A stretch of DNA of 55,614 nucleotides, from positions 10,736 through 66,349 of the forward strand of contig NZ_JACDNQ010000018.1 in assembly GCF_013839515.1 (NCBI RefSeq), read 5' to 3'. The notes under the pieces were generated by a model. The model searched no databases. It saw only the letters and a program-made list of their open reading frames with translations, and was not told the origin of the DNA. This document shows positions 39,184 to 48,648 of the stretch, one piece after another; positions within the stretch are counted from its first letter, which is position 1; each line of letters begins with the position of its first letter. The DNA comes from Natronomonas salinimetallica (GTDB taxonomy: Archaea; Halobacteriota; Halobacteria; Halobacteriales; Haloarculaceae). A program made the translations under genes and the position numbers.

Positions 39184-40230
39184 ATGAGTAACAGTTCGCT
39201 CGGGCAACGGCGCGATTTCCGGGCTTTGTTCGACCAACTTGATGATGTTGCGCTGTGGACAGCCACAGAGCCCGGTAAGTTCGACTATATCAGTGCCGGC
39301 TTCGAGGACATCTGGGGGTTCCCCCCCGAAGAGGTCAAAGGTGATATCTCCCGGCTGATCGACGCCATCCACCCCGAGGACCGCGACCGTGTACGGGCGA
39401 ACATCGAAGCATCCGCCCAGGGGCTCCGTGACGAAGCGTACGAGGGCCGCGTCGTGCAGCCGGATGGATCGGTTCGGTGGGTGCTCACGCGGCAAGTCCT
39501 CCTTCGGGACGACGACGGCGAGGTGTCCGAGGTCGTCGGTATCTGTACGGATATTACGGAACAAAAACGCCGCGAACGAGAGCTCGAACTGCTGAACCGG
39601 GTCGTCCGCCACGACATTCGCAACGACATGGCAGTCGTGCTCGGCTGGGTAGAGATGCTCGACGAACACGTCGACGCCGAAGGGAGAGCGTACGTACAAC
39701 AGATCCTCACTAGCGGCGAACATATCGTCGAACTGACCGAGGCGGCACGCGACTACGTCGAGGTGGCCGTATCGGACGAAGAGCCCACCGTGGAGCCGAC
39801 GCCACTTCGCCCGGTTCTCGAGGCTGAGCTGTCGCTTCGCGAGGAATCCTTCCCGGAGGCGGCGTTCGTTGTCGAGGGCTCCCTCCCGGACGTGGCGGTG
39901 ACCGCCGACAGCATGCTCACGTCGGTGTTTCGGAATCTCCTGAACAACGCCGTCCAACACAACGACAGGGATACGCCTGTCGTCGAGGTTTCCTGTGAGG
40001 TCCGAGACGACGATGTCGAAGTTCGGATTGCCGACAACGGGCCGGGGATTCCGGACGAGCAAAAAGAGCGGATCTTCGGGAAGGGCGAGATCGGCCTGGA
40101 GAGTTCCGGTTCCGGAATCGGCCTGTATCTGGTCCACACCTTGACCGACCAGTTCGGGGGCGAGATACGGGTCGAGGACAACGATCCGAGGGGGTCCGTC
40201 TTTATTATCGAACTTCCGAAGGCGGATTGA
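39184..40230 (+). CDS. PAS-domain histidine kinase
   Basis: This 348-aa soluble protein has a PAS fold at about 12-128 (LFDQLDDVALWTATEPGKFD ... DGSVRWVLTRQ ... EVVGICTDITEQ), HisKA with phospho-acceptor His143 in VVRHDIRND, and a HATPase domain with N-box NLLNNAVQHND and G-boxes DNGPGIP and GSGIGLYLV. It lacks a membrane segment and receiver, so it senses a cytoplasmic signal and passes phosphate to an unlinked regulator. A stand-alone gene, downstream of tRNA-Met. Confidence 0.92.
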   Translation: MSNSSLGQRRDFRALFDQLDDVALWTATEPGKFDYISAGFEDIWGFPPEEVKGDISRLIDAIHPEDRDRVRANIEASAQGLRDEAYEGRVVQPDGSVRWVLTRQVLLRDDDGEVSEVVGICTDITEQKRRERELELLNRVVRHDIRNDMAVVLGWVEMLDEHVDAEGRAYVQQILTSGEHIVELTEAARDYVEVAVSDEEPTVEPTPLRPVLEAELSLREESFPEAAFVVEGSLPDVAVTADSMLTSVFRNLLNNAVQHNDRDTPVVEVSCEVRDDDVEVRIADNGPGIPDEQKERIFGKGEIGLESSGSGIGLYLVHTLTDQFGGEIRVEDNDPRGSVFIIELPKAD

Positions 40231-40371
40231 AACAGTCGCTGGAGCGCGACCGACCGCTGTGAAACGGTGGCCTCGGTGTCCGCGTCGATACTCGAGCCCG
40301 TACAGGATACGGCACAACCGATCCAACACGCGAGGACCAACGAAACCGAACGGCTCGACGCCGGCACTCGC

Positions 40372-42048
40372 TCAGCTAGTAAGCGCGTCGATGTCCTCGT
40401 CACTTCCTACGACGAGGATACGGTCACCGTCCCGGATCCCGAAGTTCGACGCGACGTCGGTGATGAGCGCTCCCCCGCGTTCGACCGCGACGACGGCACA
40501 GTCCGACTCCCCCAGGTCCGTCTCCCCAAGCGCCCGTCCCGCGAACGGTTCGGCGTCTATCCGGATCGCCTTGAGCTGTCGGCTATACGAGAGGACGTCC
40601 TCGTGTAGTACCTCCTGTGCGAGCACCCGTCCGCTCATCTCCGGGAGGCTAAGGACGTAATCGGCCCCGGCGCGTCGGGCTTTCATCTCGTTCGTATCGT
40701 GGTTCAACCGGACGATGATATCCGTATCCGCCGCGAGTTCGTTGGCCAGAAGCGTCGAGAGGATCGCCTCGTCGTCGTCACTTATCGTCACGACGAACAC
40801 GGTCGACTCGTCGATGGACACCCGCTCTAGCGTCCCCTCTTCGGTTACGTCCCCCACGACGGTCACGTTCTCGCCGGCCTCGATGTCGACGACGAGACAG
40901 TCGGCCGTCGACCGTTCGAGGCCTTGTCTCACCGTCGAACCGACGACGCCGTCGCCGGCGATCACCACGGTGGGTTCGATCTCGCGCCCCCGGTACGTCT
41001 CCGTCTCCAGCCGTCGTACCTCCTGTTCCCGCCCGGCGGCGAGCAACACCGTATCCTCGTCCACGGTCGTCTCCCCGGGGGGCGATTCGAGGAACCGCCC
41101 GTCCTTCCACAGTCCGATGACGGTGACTGTCTGCCCGGCCGTCGCCTCGATTTCCCCGAGCGATTCGCCGTGGATCGGACTCTCCTCGAAGACGGTCAAT
41201 TCGACGATCGAGAGGTCCTCACCCAGGCGGACGCTATCGCTGCGCGTCGGTGTGATCTCCGTGGAGATGCGTTCGGCGATCCGCCGGCCGAGTAGGTGAC
41301 GCGGCGTCAGGACCCGATCGGCACCGGCGTATCGCAAGTGGCGTTCGCGTTCTAAGTTGTCGACCAACACGACGGTCCGAACGGTCTCATCGATCGCTCT
41401 GATGGCGAGGAGCGCGCTCACCGACTGGCTGTCCTCCGTATCGATGACGACCGCCCGCGCGTCGTCGATGCACGCCTGCCGATGTGTCTCGGCCGACGTC
41501 GGATCGCCGTAGATGACGGGGACGTCCGCCTCCATCAGGTCGATGGTCTCGTCTTCGGTCTCCGCGACGACGACGTAGTCTACGTCCTGGGATTCGAACT
41601 CCTCGATGAGCCGCGTTCCCTGTTGGGCGATGCCACAGACGATCACGTGATCCGATCTGTCGATCGAGGTGGGGACCACCGGCGACAGCGCGCTCTCGAG
41701 GACGGGACGGAACACGTACGGAACGACGATGAAAAGCACCAGAAACGTCGAGAGGTCCATAATCGAGACGAACGTGTTCGCGATGGAGGACTCCCAGGGG
41801 GCGTCCGATCCGTATCCGGTTCCCGTGTACGTCTCGATCACCACCTGCAGGGAGTGGCTGTACGTCGGTGACCGCCCCTCGAAGGTGATCATCACGTAGT
41901 GATAGAGGACGGACGAAGCGAGGAGCAAGGCAGTAACAGCGAGGATCGTGTTGAGGGCTCGCCGCTGCCACAGCGCCAGTTGTGACCACGCAGACGTCAC
42001 ACGGGAGGGGGCAATCCACCGTCCGAGTTCGGCCAGAGAGCGTCCCAT
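40372..42048 (-). CDS. Potassium-channel-like membrane protein with two RCK/TrkA domains
   Basis: This 558-aa protein has helices at about 30-52 and 88-112 that flank a pore-like segment with the filter TYTGTGYG (73-80). The cytoplasmic part has two TrkA-N/TrkA-C units. The first begins HVIVCGIAQQGTRLIEEF (degenerate nucleotide loop); the second, near 353, begins VVIAGDGVVGSTVRQGL (GxGxxG intact). The whole is like a two-helix potassium channel with fused gating ring. The convergent neighbour is the histidine kinase. Confidence 0.88.
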   Translation of the reverse strand: MGRSLAELGRWIAPSRVTSAWSQLALWQRRALNTILAVTALLLASSVLYHYVMITFEGRSPTYSHSLQVVIETYTGTGYGSDAPWESSIANTFVSIMDLSTFLVLFIVVPYVFRPVLESALSPVVPTSIDRSDHVIVCGIAQQGTRLIEEFESQDVDYVVVAETEDETIDLMEADVPVIYGDPTSAETHRQACIDDARAVVIDTEDSQSVSALLAIRAIDETVRTVVLVDNLERERHLRYAGADRVLTPRHLLGRRIAERISTEITPTRSDSVRLGEDLSIVELTVFEESPIHGESLGEIEATAGQTVTVIGLWKDGRFLESPPGETTVDEDTVLLAAGREQEVRRLETETYRGREIEPTVVIAGDGVVGSTVRQGLERSTADCLVVDIEAGENVTVVGDVTEEGTLERVSIDESTVFVVTISDDDEAILSTLLANELAADTDIIVRLNHDTNEMKARRAGADYVLSLPEMSGRVLAQEVLHEDVLSYSRQLKAIRIDAEPFAGRALGETDLGESDCAVVAVERGGALITDVASNFGIRDGDRILVVGSDEDIDALTS

Positions 42049-42164
42049 CTACTCGGAGGCAACGTTTCGGCCGGACGTATTAGTATACCCCGGTTCACGT
42101 CATTCCGTGACGCGTCCCCGCCCCCGTGATACGGGGAATTTCGGTAGCGGTCGATCCGACAGCG

Positions 42165-43379
42165 TCAGGCGAACGTCTTCGAGACTTCGTCGGCGTCCTC
42201 TTCGGTCTGTTTGATCTTCCGCCAGGCCCCTTCGAAGTCCTCGGTGGTGACCTCGACTCGGTCGTCGCGGATCGCGTACATGCCGGCTTCCGTACAGATC
42301 GCCTTGATGTCGGCACCGGAAGCGCCGGCTGCGAGGTCTGCAAGCTCCGCGAAGTCGACGTCGTCGTCGACGTTCATTCCGCGGGTATGGATCTCGAAGA
42401 TCATCTCCCTGCCCTCGAAGTCGGGCTTTGGGACCTCGATGAGTCGGTCGAAGCGCCCTGGACGGAGGATGGCGCGGTCGAGCATGTCAAAGCGGTTCGT
42501 CGCCGCGATGATCGAGATCTGTCCGCGGTCCTCGAAGCCGTCCATCTCCGCGAGCAACTGCATCATCGTCCGCTGGACTTCGGCGTCGCCGGAGGTCTTC
42601 GACTCGGTCCGCTTGGCCGCGATGGCGTCGATCTCGTCGATGAAGACGACGGCGGGTTCCTGCTGGCGGGCGAGTTCGAACAGATCCCGGACGAGTTTCG
42701 CGCCCTCGCCGATGAACTTATGAACGAGTTCGGAGCCGGCCATCTTGATGAACGTCGCGTTCGTCTGGTTGGCGACGGCCTTCGCGAGCATCGTTTTGCC
42801 CGTTCCGGGCGGACCGTGTAACAGCACGCCCGAGGGCGGATCGATACCGACTTCGTCGAACATCTCCGGGCTCTCGATCGGCATCTCGACGGTCTCTCGG
42901 ACCTCCTCCATCTGCTCGTCGATGCCACCGATGTCCCCGTAGGAGACCTCTGGCGATTGGTCGACCTGCATCACCCGTGCACGGACGTCAGTCTCGCTGT
43001 CGAGCTGTTTGACGATCGAGAGGGAGTTGTTCACCGCGACACGGGCGTCGGGTGAGAGCTCCTCGCGCATCTCGTCGGTGACCTCGGTGAGCGCCTCCTG
43101 GTTGTTCCCGTGTTGTTTGATAATGACGCCCTCGTCGGTGAGCTCTTGGACCGTAGCGACGAAAAGCGGCGACTGCTTGAGCTTTTTGTTCTCGTGGGTC
43201 AGCCGCTCGAGCTTCTGTTGGTATTTGTTGTTCTCCGCGTTGGCGTCGAGGAGTTTGTCCCGCATCTCGTCGTTCTGCTGTTCGAGAATCTCCAGACGCT
43301 CCTCGAGCGTCTCCAGTTTTTGCTGCTGTGACGCGCCGTCCTCGTACGGAAGGTCGACGTCGTCAACAGTATCGGTCAT
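42165..43379 (-). CDS. pan: Proteasome-activating nucleotidase
   Basis: This 404-aa AAA+ unfoldase forms a hexamer that feeds proteins into the 20S proteasome. It has an N-terminal coiled coil (about 18-75), an OB-fold, Walker A GPPGTGKT near 190, Walker B VVFIDEID, and second region of homology ATNRFDMLDRAILRPGRFDR. The C-terminus ends KTFA rather than a textbook hydrophobic-Tyr-X motif, so docking may use a Phe variant. ATG 43379 is the family start (MTDTVDDVDLPYE); the longer open frame is untranslated. Confidence 0.95.
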   Translation of the reverse strand: MTDTVDDVDLPYEDGASQQQKLETLEERLEILEQQNDEMRDKLLDANAENNKYQQKLERLTHENKKLKQSPLFVATVQELTDEGVIIKQHGNNQEALTEVTDEMREELSPDARVAVNNSLSIVKQLDSETDVRARVMQVDQSPEVSYGDIGGIDEQMEEVRETVEMPIESPEMFDEVGIDPPSGVLLHGPPGTGKTMLAKAVANQTNATFIKMAGSELVHKFIGEGAKLVRDLFELARQQEPAVVFIDEIDAIAAKRTESKTSGDAEVQRTMMQLLAEMDGFEDRGQISIIAATNRFDMLDRAILRPGRFDRLIEVPKPDFEGREMIFEIHTRGMNVDDDVDFAELADLAAGASGADIKAICTEAGMYAIRDDRVEVTTEDFEGAWRKIKQTEEDADEVSKTFA

Positions 43380-43608
43380 TACCGGGTTTGTAGCGCCTGT
43401 ACTCATAAGAGGTTTCGGGTCATACCACGCGTTGTGCGGCTTCGAGCCGAGCCGATCATGCGGTACAGCGCCGGCTTCGTTTCGATCTATCGGGCCTTCG
43501 AGCGTCGCCCCACGGGATGTCGGCTTCCCCGGTACGTCGCATCGGCAGCAGGTTTTATGATCTGGGGTAATCGTACTGTATAGCAACTATTATTACCTGT
43601 CATGAGGT

Positions 43609-43887
43609 ATGTCAGGTACGATGAGCGCAACCGAACTCGATGGGGAGTCCCCTGCCCCCGGCTGGGACGCCGTTACTGACCTTCCGCCGAGCGCCAAACT
43701 GGTCGCAAAGGTACTCGAGTACAACGATCGGCTTACACAGAGCCAACTGGCAGCCGAAACGATGCTGCCGTCCCGAACGGTCCGATACGCGATCACCCGG
43801 CTCGAGGAAGTCGACGTAGTCGAGTCACGCTTTTCGTTCACCGACGCCCGAAAGCGCGTGTACGCACTCAGTATCGGCCAGGAGTGA
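43609..43887 (+). CDS. MarR/TrmB-like winged-helix regulator
   Basis: This 92-aa protein has a winged helix with recognition helix SRTVRYAITRLEEVDVVESR at about 54-73 and a short wing (DARKRVYAL). GAGG directly precedes ATG 43609, and an AT-rich TATA-like patch lies about 25 bp upstream. It is divergent from pan. The last codons and the stop lie inside a 38-bp tandem repeat. It may regulate pan or the downstream mre11-rad50 genes. Confidence 0.8.
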   Translation: MSGTMSATELDGESPAPGWDAVTDLPPSAKLVAKVLEYNDRLTQSQLAAETMLPSRTVRYAITRLEEVDVVESRFSFTDARKRVYALSIGQE

Positions 43888-43951
43888 CTGTCCGGACCAG
43901 GGGTGCCCGTCCAAGCCAGGAGTGACTGTCCGGACCAGGGGTGCCCGTCCA
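43877..43951. repeat. 38-bp tandem duplication over the HTH gene stop codon
   Basis: The sequence from 43877 to 43914 is repeated from 43915 to 43951 with no difference over 37 bases. The first copy contains the TGA of the preceding gene and the second repeats it downstream. This looks like a recent slippage or unequal-recombination event; each copy also holds short GTCCGGAC and GGGGTGCCC palindromes. Confidence 0.85.
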
Positions 43952-44000
43952 CCGAATCGGATCGACGTTACGCTGCCCCAACGGCACGGATTTTTATATC

Positions 44001-44357
44001 ATGAGGGTGGCATCCGTCGTTGTGGTGGCCGAACCGACCCCGGAACCGGAACGGGTGAAGGCGTCACTGAGACGCCTCGCCGGACCGAGCGAGGCGACCG
44101 TGATCGGGAGAGCGTCCGAAGCGACCGGGAGTATCGACGCCGCGTCCCGGTTCGTCGAATCGGTCGGGCTCGACCGCCTCGAGACGGCAATCGCCGTGAC
44201 CGACGATCCGGACCTCGAAACGCGGGGGCGGGACGCCCTCGGGGCGTTCCGCCGGTTCCGACGCGCGGCGGCCGGTGAGCCCCACCCGGACGGCGATCAC
44301 TTTCACCGCGGTCACGGAACCGATTTAAGACGCGACGGCGAACGGTTCTCCCAATGA
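44001..44357 (+). CDS. Conserved-position hypothetical protein upstream of mre11
   Basis: This 118-aa protein is alpha/beta in appearance (VASVVVVAEPTPEPERVKAS) with a His-rich C-terminal end. It overlaps mre11 by ATGA. A strong TATA (TTTTTATAT, 43991-43999) sits immediately before ATG 44001, so initiation near 44021 would make a leaderless start at the in-frame GTG 44022 more likely. Function unknown. Confidence 0.6.
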   Translation: MRVASVVVVAEPTPEPERVKASLRRLAGPSEATVIGRASEATGSIDAASRFVESVGLDRLETAIAVTDDPDLETRGRDALGAFRRFRRAAAGEPHPDGDHFHRGHGTDLRRDGERFSQ

Positions 44358-45583
44358 CACGGGTGCTTCACACCGCGGACACCCACCTCGGGTACCGGCA
44401 GTATCACAGCCCGAAGCGGCGGAGTGACTTCCTCGAGGCGTTCCGTCGGGTGATTACCGATGCGGTCGACGACGATGTCGACGCGGTCATCCATGCCGGC
44501 GATCTCTTTCACGACCGCAGACCCGGACTTTCCGACCTCCTCGGGACGCGAGATGTACTCGAAACGCTCTCGGACGCCGGAATCCCGTTTCTCGCCGTCG
44601 TCGGGAACCACGAAGCGAAACGGTCCGCACAGTGGCTCGACCTCTTCGAGGCGATGGGACTCGCGAGGCGACTCGATGACGATCCGACCGTGATCGGAGA
44701 CACCGCCTTTTACGGACTCGATTTCGTCCCCAGCGCCCAGCGCGACGATCTCGAGTACGAATTTACCCCACACGACGCCGACCACGCGGCGCTCGTCTCA
44801 CACGGCCGTTTCGAGCCACTCGTCCCCGATTACGGCAACGTCGAGTGGGACCTCGAATCGGTGTTGGCGTCCGCCTCTATCGGGTTCGACGCCGTGCTGT
44901 TGGGCGACGAGCACGCCCCGACAACACGGGAGGTCGGAGACACGTGGGCGACCTATCCCGGATCGACCGAGCGAGCGAGCGCGAGCGAGCGCGAGGACCG
45001 CGGCTACAACCTCGTCGAGTTCGACGGCGACGTCCGGATCTCCCGCCGGGGGATCGAGACGCGGCCGTTCGTCTTCGTCGACCTCGATCTCGGCGAACAC
45101 GAGGGGGTCGAACGCGTCCGCGATCGGCTCCGCGAGTACGACCTCGACGGCGCGGTCGTCCACGTCACGCTCGACGGCGACGGGGCGTCCGTCTCGCCGG
45201 CCCGGATCGAGTCGTTTGCGACGGAGGAAGGGGCGTTGGTCGCACGGGTGAAAGACCGCCGGGAGATCGACGACGACGGGGGAGACCTCGACGTCTCGTT
45301 CGGCGACCCCGACGAGGCCGTGGAGGAACGCGTCCGCGACCTCGGTCTCAGCGAGGCGGCTCGCGACCTCGATGAGACGATCCGGGCGAGTGCGGTCGCG
45401 GATTCGAACGTGACCGACGAGGTCGAACGCCGCGTCGGCGAGTTTCTCGAGCGGCCCGACGTCTTCGGCCCCACTACGGACTCGGAGGCGGCGGACGGTC
45501 CCGAGTCCGGAACGACGGACCCCGCCGGATCCGAAGCCGCGACCGACGGCGACGGGCAAGCGTCCATGGAGGAGTATCTGTGA
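44354..45583 (+). CDS. mre11: DNA repair exonuclease Mre11
   Basis: This 409-aa calcineurin-like nuclease carries out end resection in double-strand break repair together with Rad50. Metal-site motifs are Asp9-x-His11 (TADTHLG), Asp50 (HAGDLFHD), Asn85-His86 (GNHE), His in ALVSHGR and GDEHAP. An acidic, low-complexity tail (about 370-405) ends QASMEEYL, a haloarchaeal feature. ATGA overlap upstream and GTGA overlap with rad50. Confidence 0.95.
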   Translation: MTRVLHTADTHLGYRQYHSPKRRSDFLEAFRRVITDAVDDDVDAVIHAGDLFHDRRPGLSDLLGTRDVLETLSDAGIPFLAVVGNHEAKRSAQWLDLFEAMGLARRLDDDPTVIGDTAFYGLDFVPSAQRDDLEYEFTPHDADHAALVSHGRFEPLVPDYGNVEWDLESVLASASIGFDAVLLGDEHAPTTREVGDTWATYPGSTERASASEREDRGYNLVEFDGDVRISRRGIETRPFVFVDLDLGEHEGVERVRDRLREYDLDGAVVHVTLDGDGASVSPARIESFATEEGALVARVKDRREIDDDGGDLDVSFGDPDEAVEERVRDLGLSEAARDLDETIRASAVADSNVTDEVERRVGEFLERPDVFGPTTDSEAADGPESGTTDPAGSEAATDGDGQASMEEYL

Positions 45584-48243
45584 AGTTCGAGCGCGTCCGT
45601 CTCCGGAACTTCAAGTGCTATGCCGACAGCGAGTTGACCCTCCGGTCGGGCGTTACGGTCATCCACGGCGTCAACGGTAGCGGTAAGTCGTCGCTCCTCG
45701 AGGCATGTTTCTTCGCGCTCTACGGGTCGGACGCGATCGACGGAACGCTGGACGACGCCATCTCGAACGATGCGGAGGCGATGACTGTCGAACTCTGGTT
45801 TAGCCACAACGGGGCGGACTACCACGTCGAGCGGGAAGTCAAGATACGCGGGGAGACCGCTCAGACGACCACCTGTGTGATGGACACGCCGGACGGAACC
45901 GTAGAACAGGTGACCGACGTCGAGGCATGCATCGAGCGGCTGCTCCGGATGGACGCCTCGGCGTTCGTCAACTGCGCGTACGTGCGCCAAGGGGAGGTAA
46001 ACAAGCTCATCAACGCCTCCCCGGAGGAGCGCCAGGACATGATAGACGACCTCCTGCAGTTGGGGAAACTCGAAGCCTACCGCGAGCGGGCGAGCAAGGC
46101 CCGTCTCGGCGTCAAACACGTCCTGGACGACAAGCGGGGCGCTCTCTCGCAGATCGACGAACAGATCGACGAGAAGGAGACGAAAGACCTCCACGGCCGG
46201 CTCAACGCGATGGAGGACGATCTCGCCGACGTCAACGCCGACATCGAAAAAAAAGAGACGGCCCGCGAGGAGGCCCGCGAGACGCTCCAGTCGGCGCGAA
46301 GCGTCATCGAGGAGTACGAAGAGAAACGCGAGGAGATCTCCGACCTCGCGGACGAGATCGAGGATCTCACATCGAGCATCTCCGAGACGGAACGCGAACG
46401 CGAAACGCTCGGCGATCGGATCCGCGACCTTCGAGAAAACACGGAAACAGTACGCGATCGGATCGACGAGACGCTCGCGGAGACCGATCTCGGGTCGGCC
46501 GATCGGGACACCGTCGAGGAACGACTCGAAGCGCTGGACGAGAAGGCCGAGGAGGTGCGCGACGGGATCGAAGAGCGGCGACTCGACGCACAGGAACACG
46601 CGGCGGCGGCCGAGACGAAACGCGAGCGGGCCGCGGAACTCCGTGAGGCGGCCGCCGATGCCCACGAGCGGGCTACCGAACTCGACGCCGAGATCGAGGA
46701 CGACCGTACCCGACTGGACGAACGGCGCACGCAACTCGAGGCGCTGGCCGACGAGTCGGAGGCGACCCGGGAGACGCTCGCGGAGGCCCCGGTGGACCCC
46801 GAGGCAGTCGATGCCCACCGCCAGTCGGTCGCAGACGAGTTGACCACGGCGCGGGAGACGGTCGCCGAACTGCGTGCGGATCTGAAGAACGCCCGCGAGA
46901 CCGTCGCGGAAGCGGAGACACTCCTGGAGGAGGGAAAGTGTCCGGAGTGTGGACAGCCTGTCGACGGGTCGCCACACGTCGAGGGGATCGACGAGGACAG
47001 AGCGCGCGTCGAAACGCTCCGATCGGAGCTCGAGACGGCAACGGCCCGCGTCGAGCAACTGCAATCGAAACACGAACGCGCCGAGACCTTCGTCGACGCG
47101 GCCGCGAAGCTCGAACGCCTCGAGGACCGCCGTGCGAACCTCGAATCGCTCCTCGACGAAAAGACGGAGGCGATCGAGGCGAAAGCCGATCGGGCGGAAA
47201 CACTCCGCGAGGAGGCCGAAGCGGCTCGGGCGGACGCCGAAGCGGCGGCGAAGGATGCCGAGAGCGCCGAGGAAGACGCCGAAACGGCCCGAAACGCTAT
47301 CGGCGAGCTGAACGGAAAGAAGGCCCGTATCGACGAGCGCCGTCGTCGGCTCGAGCGGATCGAGACGCTGTTGGACGACGCCGAGGAGAACGAACGCGAC
47401 GTCGAGCGACTCCGGGAGCGTCGATCGAACAAGGCCGATCAAAACGACCTCCGGCGCGAACGGCTCGAGGACAAACGCGAACGGAGGCGCGAACTCGAGG
47501 CGACGTTCGATGAGAAAGCGCTGAAAGAGGCCAACGCCGACGAGCGGAAGGCACGAAAGTACCTCGAAGACGTCGAGGCGTATCTCGAACAGCGACGCGA
47601 GAGACGCGATGAGCTCCAGAACGCCATCGGGGCCATCGAGAACGAACTGGACGAACTCGACCGGCTGCGTGCGCGTCGCGGGACGCTGCGCGAGACGGTC
47701 GACCGATTGGAGTCGCTGTACGAGGAGGCGTTCGACCTCCAAGAGATGTACGTCGACCTCCGGGCGGAACTCCGGCAACGGAACGTCGCTCGGCTCGAGA
47801 CGATGCTCAACGAGACGTTCGATCTCGTCTATCAGAACGACGCCTACGCACGGATCGAACTCGACGGTGCGTACGAACTGACGGTGTATCAAAAGGACGG
47901 TACACCGCTCGATCCGGACCAACTCTCCGGCGGTGAGCGGGCGCTTTTCAACCTCTCGCTCCGATGTGCGATCTACCGGCTGCTCTCCGCGGGGATCGAC
48001 GGGCAAGCGCCGACGCCGCCGCTCATCCTCGACGAGCCGACGGTGTTTCTCGACTCCGGGCACGTTTCGAAGCTGGTCGAGTTGATCGAATCGATGACCG
48101 ACCACGGTGTTGCCCAGATCGTCGTCGTGAGCCACGACGAGGAGCTAGTCGGCGCCGCCGACGACCTGATCGCGGTCCGAAAGGACCCGACGACGAACCG
48201 ATCGAGCGTCGAGCGTTCAGCGGGTACCGAGGCGCTACCGTAG
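45580..48243 (+). CDS. rad50: DNA double-strand break repair ATPase Rad50
   Basis: This 887-aa SMC-like ATPase has Walker A GVNGSGKSS (residues 30-38) and Q-loop YVRQGEVNKLI. Two long coiled coils (about 160-440 and 470-730) flank the zinc hook CPECGQPV (Cys453, Cys456), and the signature LSGGERALFNLSLR (about 780) and Walker B PLILDEPTVFLD follow. It tethers DNA ends and controls Mre11. GTG 45580 overlaps the mre11 stop. The 3' end overlaps the convergent HTH gene by 9 bp. Confidence 0.96.
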   Translation: MKFERVRLRNFKCYADSELTLRSGVTVIHGVNGSGKSSLLEACFFALYGSDAIDGTLDDAISNDAEAMTVELWFSHNGADYHVEREVKIRGETAQTTTCVMDTPDGTVEQVTDVEACIERLLRMDASAFVNCAYVRQGEVNKLINASPEERQDMIDDLLQLGKLEAYRERASKARLGVKHVLDDKRGALSQIDEQIDEKETKDLHGRLNAMEDDLADVNADIEKKETAREEARETLQSARSVIEEYEEKREEISDLADEIEDLTSSISETERERETLGDRIRDLRENTETVRDRIDETLAETDLGSADRDTVEERLEALDEKAEEVRDGIEERRLDAQEHAAAAETKRERAAELREAAADAHERATELDAEIEDDRTRLDERRTQLEALADESEATRETLAEAPVDPEAVDAHRQSVADELTTARETVAELRADLKNARETVAEAETLLEEGKCPECGQPVDGSPHVEGIDEDRARVETLRSELETATARVEQLQSKHERAETFVDAAAKLERLEDRRANLESLLDEKTEAIEAKADRAETLREEAEAARADAEAAAKDAESAEEDAETARNAIGELNGKKARIDERRRRLERIETLLDDAEENERDVERLRERRSNKADQNDLRRERLEDKRERRRELEATFDEKALKEANADERKARKYLEDVEAYLEQRRERRDELQNAIGAIENELDELDRLRARRGTLRETVDRLESLYEEAFDLQEMYVDLRAELRQRNVARLETMLNETFDLVYQNDAYARIELDGAYELTVYQKDGTPLDPDQLSGGERALFNLSLRCAIYRLLSAGIDGQAPTPPLILDEPTVFLDSGHVSKLVELIESMTDHGVAQIVVVSHDEELVGAADDLIAVRKDPTTNRSSVERSAGTEALP

Positions 48244-48648
48244 TGCGGTAAGTCCCCGGCCCGCGAGTTCAGTCGTCGCGTAGCCCCGTTCGCCGCCGGT
48301 GTCGGCCTCGCGGACGAGCCCCGCCGCCCGAAGCTCCCCGATCCGTCCGTGGAGATCGGACTCACAGAGATCGTACCGTCCGAGAATGTCACGGACCGAA
48401 AGCGGCCCGCGGTCCTCCAACTCGACCAGGAGTCCCAGCATCCGTTCGGAGTGGACAGCAGTGAGTATCCGACGCTGTGGCTCGGGAACGGCTCCCGCGG
48501 CGACGGCTAGCGGCGAGTCGCCGGTCACGTCCAACTCGTCGTTCGGGAGATAGCGCTCGTCGCCGGTTTCGGGATCCCGCACGAGACTCGAATCGCCGGA
48601 CCGTTTCACGAGGAGATAGCGGTCGCCGTGGTGCTCTACGGTTCTCAT
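48235..48648 (-). CDS. Winged-helix regulator convergent with rad50
   Basis: In this 137-aa protein the first 50 residues form a beta-rich unit (HHGDRYLLVKRSGDSSLVRD), and the rest is a winged helix (RILTAVHSERMLGLLVELED ... SDLHGRIGELRAAGLV ... GERGYATTELAGRG). Its place next to rad50 seems conserved in haloarchaea as I recall. Its start overlaps the stop of the membrane-protein gene upstream (ATGA), so the two are one operon. Confidence 0.75.
   Translation of the reverse strand: MRTVEHHGDRYLLVKRSGDSSLVRDPETGDERYLPNDELDVTGDSPLAVAAGAVPEPQRRILTAVHSERMLGLLVELEDRGPLSVRDILGRYDLCESDLHGRIGELRAAGLVREADTGGERGYATTELAGRGLTALR

Noticed and set aside
45004-48135. A 1043-codon leftward frame opposite rad50.
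   Set aside because: Composition is that of an antisense shadow (rich in Arg, Val and Leu); rad50 on the plus strand has complete ATPase motifs and zinc hook.
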